Position numbers and translations under genes: made by a program. The notes under the pieces were generated by a model. It worked only from the letters and a program-made list of their open reading frames with translations, was not told the DNA's origin and did not search any database. From CAZIHO01 sp964538875 (GTDB taxonomy: Bacteria; Pseudomonadota; Gammaproteobacteria; Chromatiales; Chromatiaceae), in contig CAZIHO010000003.1 in NCBI GenBank assembly GCA_964538875.1, positions 15,139 through 79,138 of the forward strand: a DNA stretch of 64,000 bases, written 5' to 3'. This document shows, piece after piece, positions 63,230 to 64,000 of the stretch (position 1 is the first letter of the stretch; every line of letters starts with the position of its first letter).

Positions 63230-63706
63230 ATGAACAGCACCCAACGGGCCGCCCTGCGAGACCTGCTGCTGAGCCAGCCCATCGCCGCCCTCGGCACCTT
63301 GCACCAGGGCGAGCCCTTTGTGTCCATGACGCCGGTGGCGATCCGTCCAGACGGCGGCGGATTCGTCATCCATGTCAGCCGGCTGGCCGGTCATACCCAG
63401 GACATGCTGGAGCATCCCTCGGTAAGCCTCATGGTGACCGCCCCCGCCGACCCGGACATCCCACCCCAGGCCACGCCCAGGGTCAGCCTCCAGGGCCGGG
63501 CCGATCCCTGTGCCCCCGGCTCGCCCCTATACGCCGACGCCCGGGCCGCCTACCAGGCCCGCTTTCCTGAAGGAGTTCAACTATTTGAATTCGCCGATTT
63601 TTCCCTGTTCCTGATCGAGCCCACCCAGGTGCGCTACGTGGCCGGGTTTGGACAGGCCCTGACCATTAGCCCCCAAGTGCTGAGGGGAATCCTGGGTCAG
63701 GATTGA
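63230..63706 (+). CDS. HugZ/HutZ-like pyridoxamine-oxidase-fold protein
   Basis: 158 aa from ATG 63230. A split-barrel flavin/heme-binding fold (LSQPIAALGTLHQGEPFVSMTPVAIRPDGG near residues 14-43, SRLAGHTQDMLEHPSVSLMV) and a C-terminal RYVAGFGQALTI that matches the HugZ/HutZ heme-utilisation subfamily. Those proteins bind or degrade heme. It starts 13 bases after hemY, so it is likely in the same operon as heme synthesis, which would link synthesis and turnover. No signal peptide. Confidence 0.8.
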   Translation: MNSTQRAALRDLLLSQPIAALGTLHQGEPFVSMTPVAIRPDGGGFVIHVSRLAGHTQDMLEHPSVSLMVTAPADPDIPPQATPRVSLQGRADPCAPGSPLYADARAAYQARFPEGVQLFEFADFSLFLIEPTQVRYVAGFGQALTISPQVLRGILGQD

Positions 63707-63941
63707 CTCCCGGACCCTGGTTCCCGGCCTTGGCCGCCGTTACCGGCTTCCCTCGGCCTAGGCTCGCCACGATTCCCGCCCCATCGTTGCTTGCTAGCTC
63801 CCCGCCAAGTCCGCCGCCGGCCTGGTGCAATGGCCTGCCCAAGACCTGACCCTGCTAATGAACACCATTACGAATCAACCAGTTACGAGCGATAGCACCC
63901 GGAAAATTGGTTTTTTCTACAGTGACCTTATGCTTCGGACA

Positions 63942-64000
63942 TTATGCTGGAGAGTGAGTTTTCAGCCATTCACGTAGCGCCGCATTCATGCGCGTCTGCC
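63942..64000 (-). CDS. BrnA-type antitoxin, C-terminal end (partial)
   Basis: A minus-strand frame enters from the right edge and stops at TAA (63944-63942). The visible tail reads QTRMNAALREWLKTHSPA, which fits the C-terminus of BrnA/DUF4415 ribbon-helix-helix antitoxins (typically WQTRMNxALRxWL). If so, a BrnT ribonuclease toxin should lie just upstream on this strand, outside the window. Only 19 residues are visible. Confidence 0.6.
   Translation of the reverse strand, partial: QTRMNAALREWLKTHSPA

Noticed and set aside
63854..63872. Fur-box-like 19-mer GCTAATGAACACCATTACG
   Set aside because: It matches about 13 of 19 consensus bases but lies between two convergent genes, with no promoter to control; probably chance.

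Overview
The window is GC-rich DNA of a gammaproteobacterium, with dense, mostly overlapping operons. Several blocks match conserved gammaproteobacterial gene order: argH beside hemC-hemD-hemX-hemY with an AlgZ/FimS-like kinase on the other side of argH, gcvR next to bcp, psd near a fimX-like gene, and efp with both of its modification enzymes. The genus cannot be fixed from the sequence. A complete soluble NAD-reducing hydrogenase (hoxFUYH plus protease hoxW) points to a free-living, metabolically flexible organism, for example a methanotroph or a member of the Chromatiales; that is inference. A 100-N gap flanked by identical 55-bp sequences shows a draft, probably metagenomic, assembly.

Layout. 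1-6 kb: end of a probable NtrY, an unusual NtrX regulator, an AT-rich HsdR-N-like restriction gene (likely acquired), a TPR protein, a Tat-exported aldo/keto reductase with Fe-S motifs, and a DUF6599 protein. 6-15 kb: dksA, ssb, the dTDP-L-rhamnose operon rmlBADC, two similar tiny membrane proteins, a three-gene surface-glycan operon (glycosyltransferase, deacetylase, flippase-like protein) and a thiolase. 15-23 kb: psd, epmA-efp divergent from epmB, then a conserved hypothetical and a degenerate GGDEF-EAL FimX-like protein. 23-32 kb: an RND pump without an adjacent adaptor, an unrecognised 388-aa protein, a tandem receiver protein and an L,D-transpeptidase. 31-38 kb: nudF-galE, a compact cluster of hairpins, ettA, and the iron(II) uptake operon feoA-feoB-feoC with a candidate Fur site. 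38-45 kb: an efflux adaptor interrupted by the assembly gap, hoxFUYHW, tRNA-Ala and tRNA-Glu with terminators. 45-53 kb: a LysR regulator, a second degenerate FimX-like protein with an altered HPt domain, a large hybrid histidine kinase and a heme-binding DUF3365 sensor. 53-64 kb: phoH, bcp, gcvR, AlgZ-like kinase, argH, hemCDXY, a HugZ-like flavin/heme protein and the 3' end of a BrnA-type antitoxin.

Recurring theme: signal-transduction proteins whose catalytic residues are changed (NtrX, two GGDEF-EAL proteins, a receiver with Ser for Asp, an HPt without His, an AlgZ kinase with an altered G-box and no AlgR). Together with the FimX neighbourhood this suggests a control network for pili or surface attachment that works through binding rather than catalysis. 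The most unusual non-coding signal is the row of perfect inverted repeats at 33205-33361.
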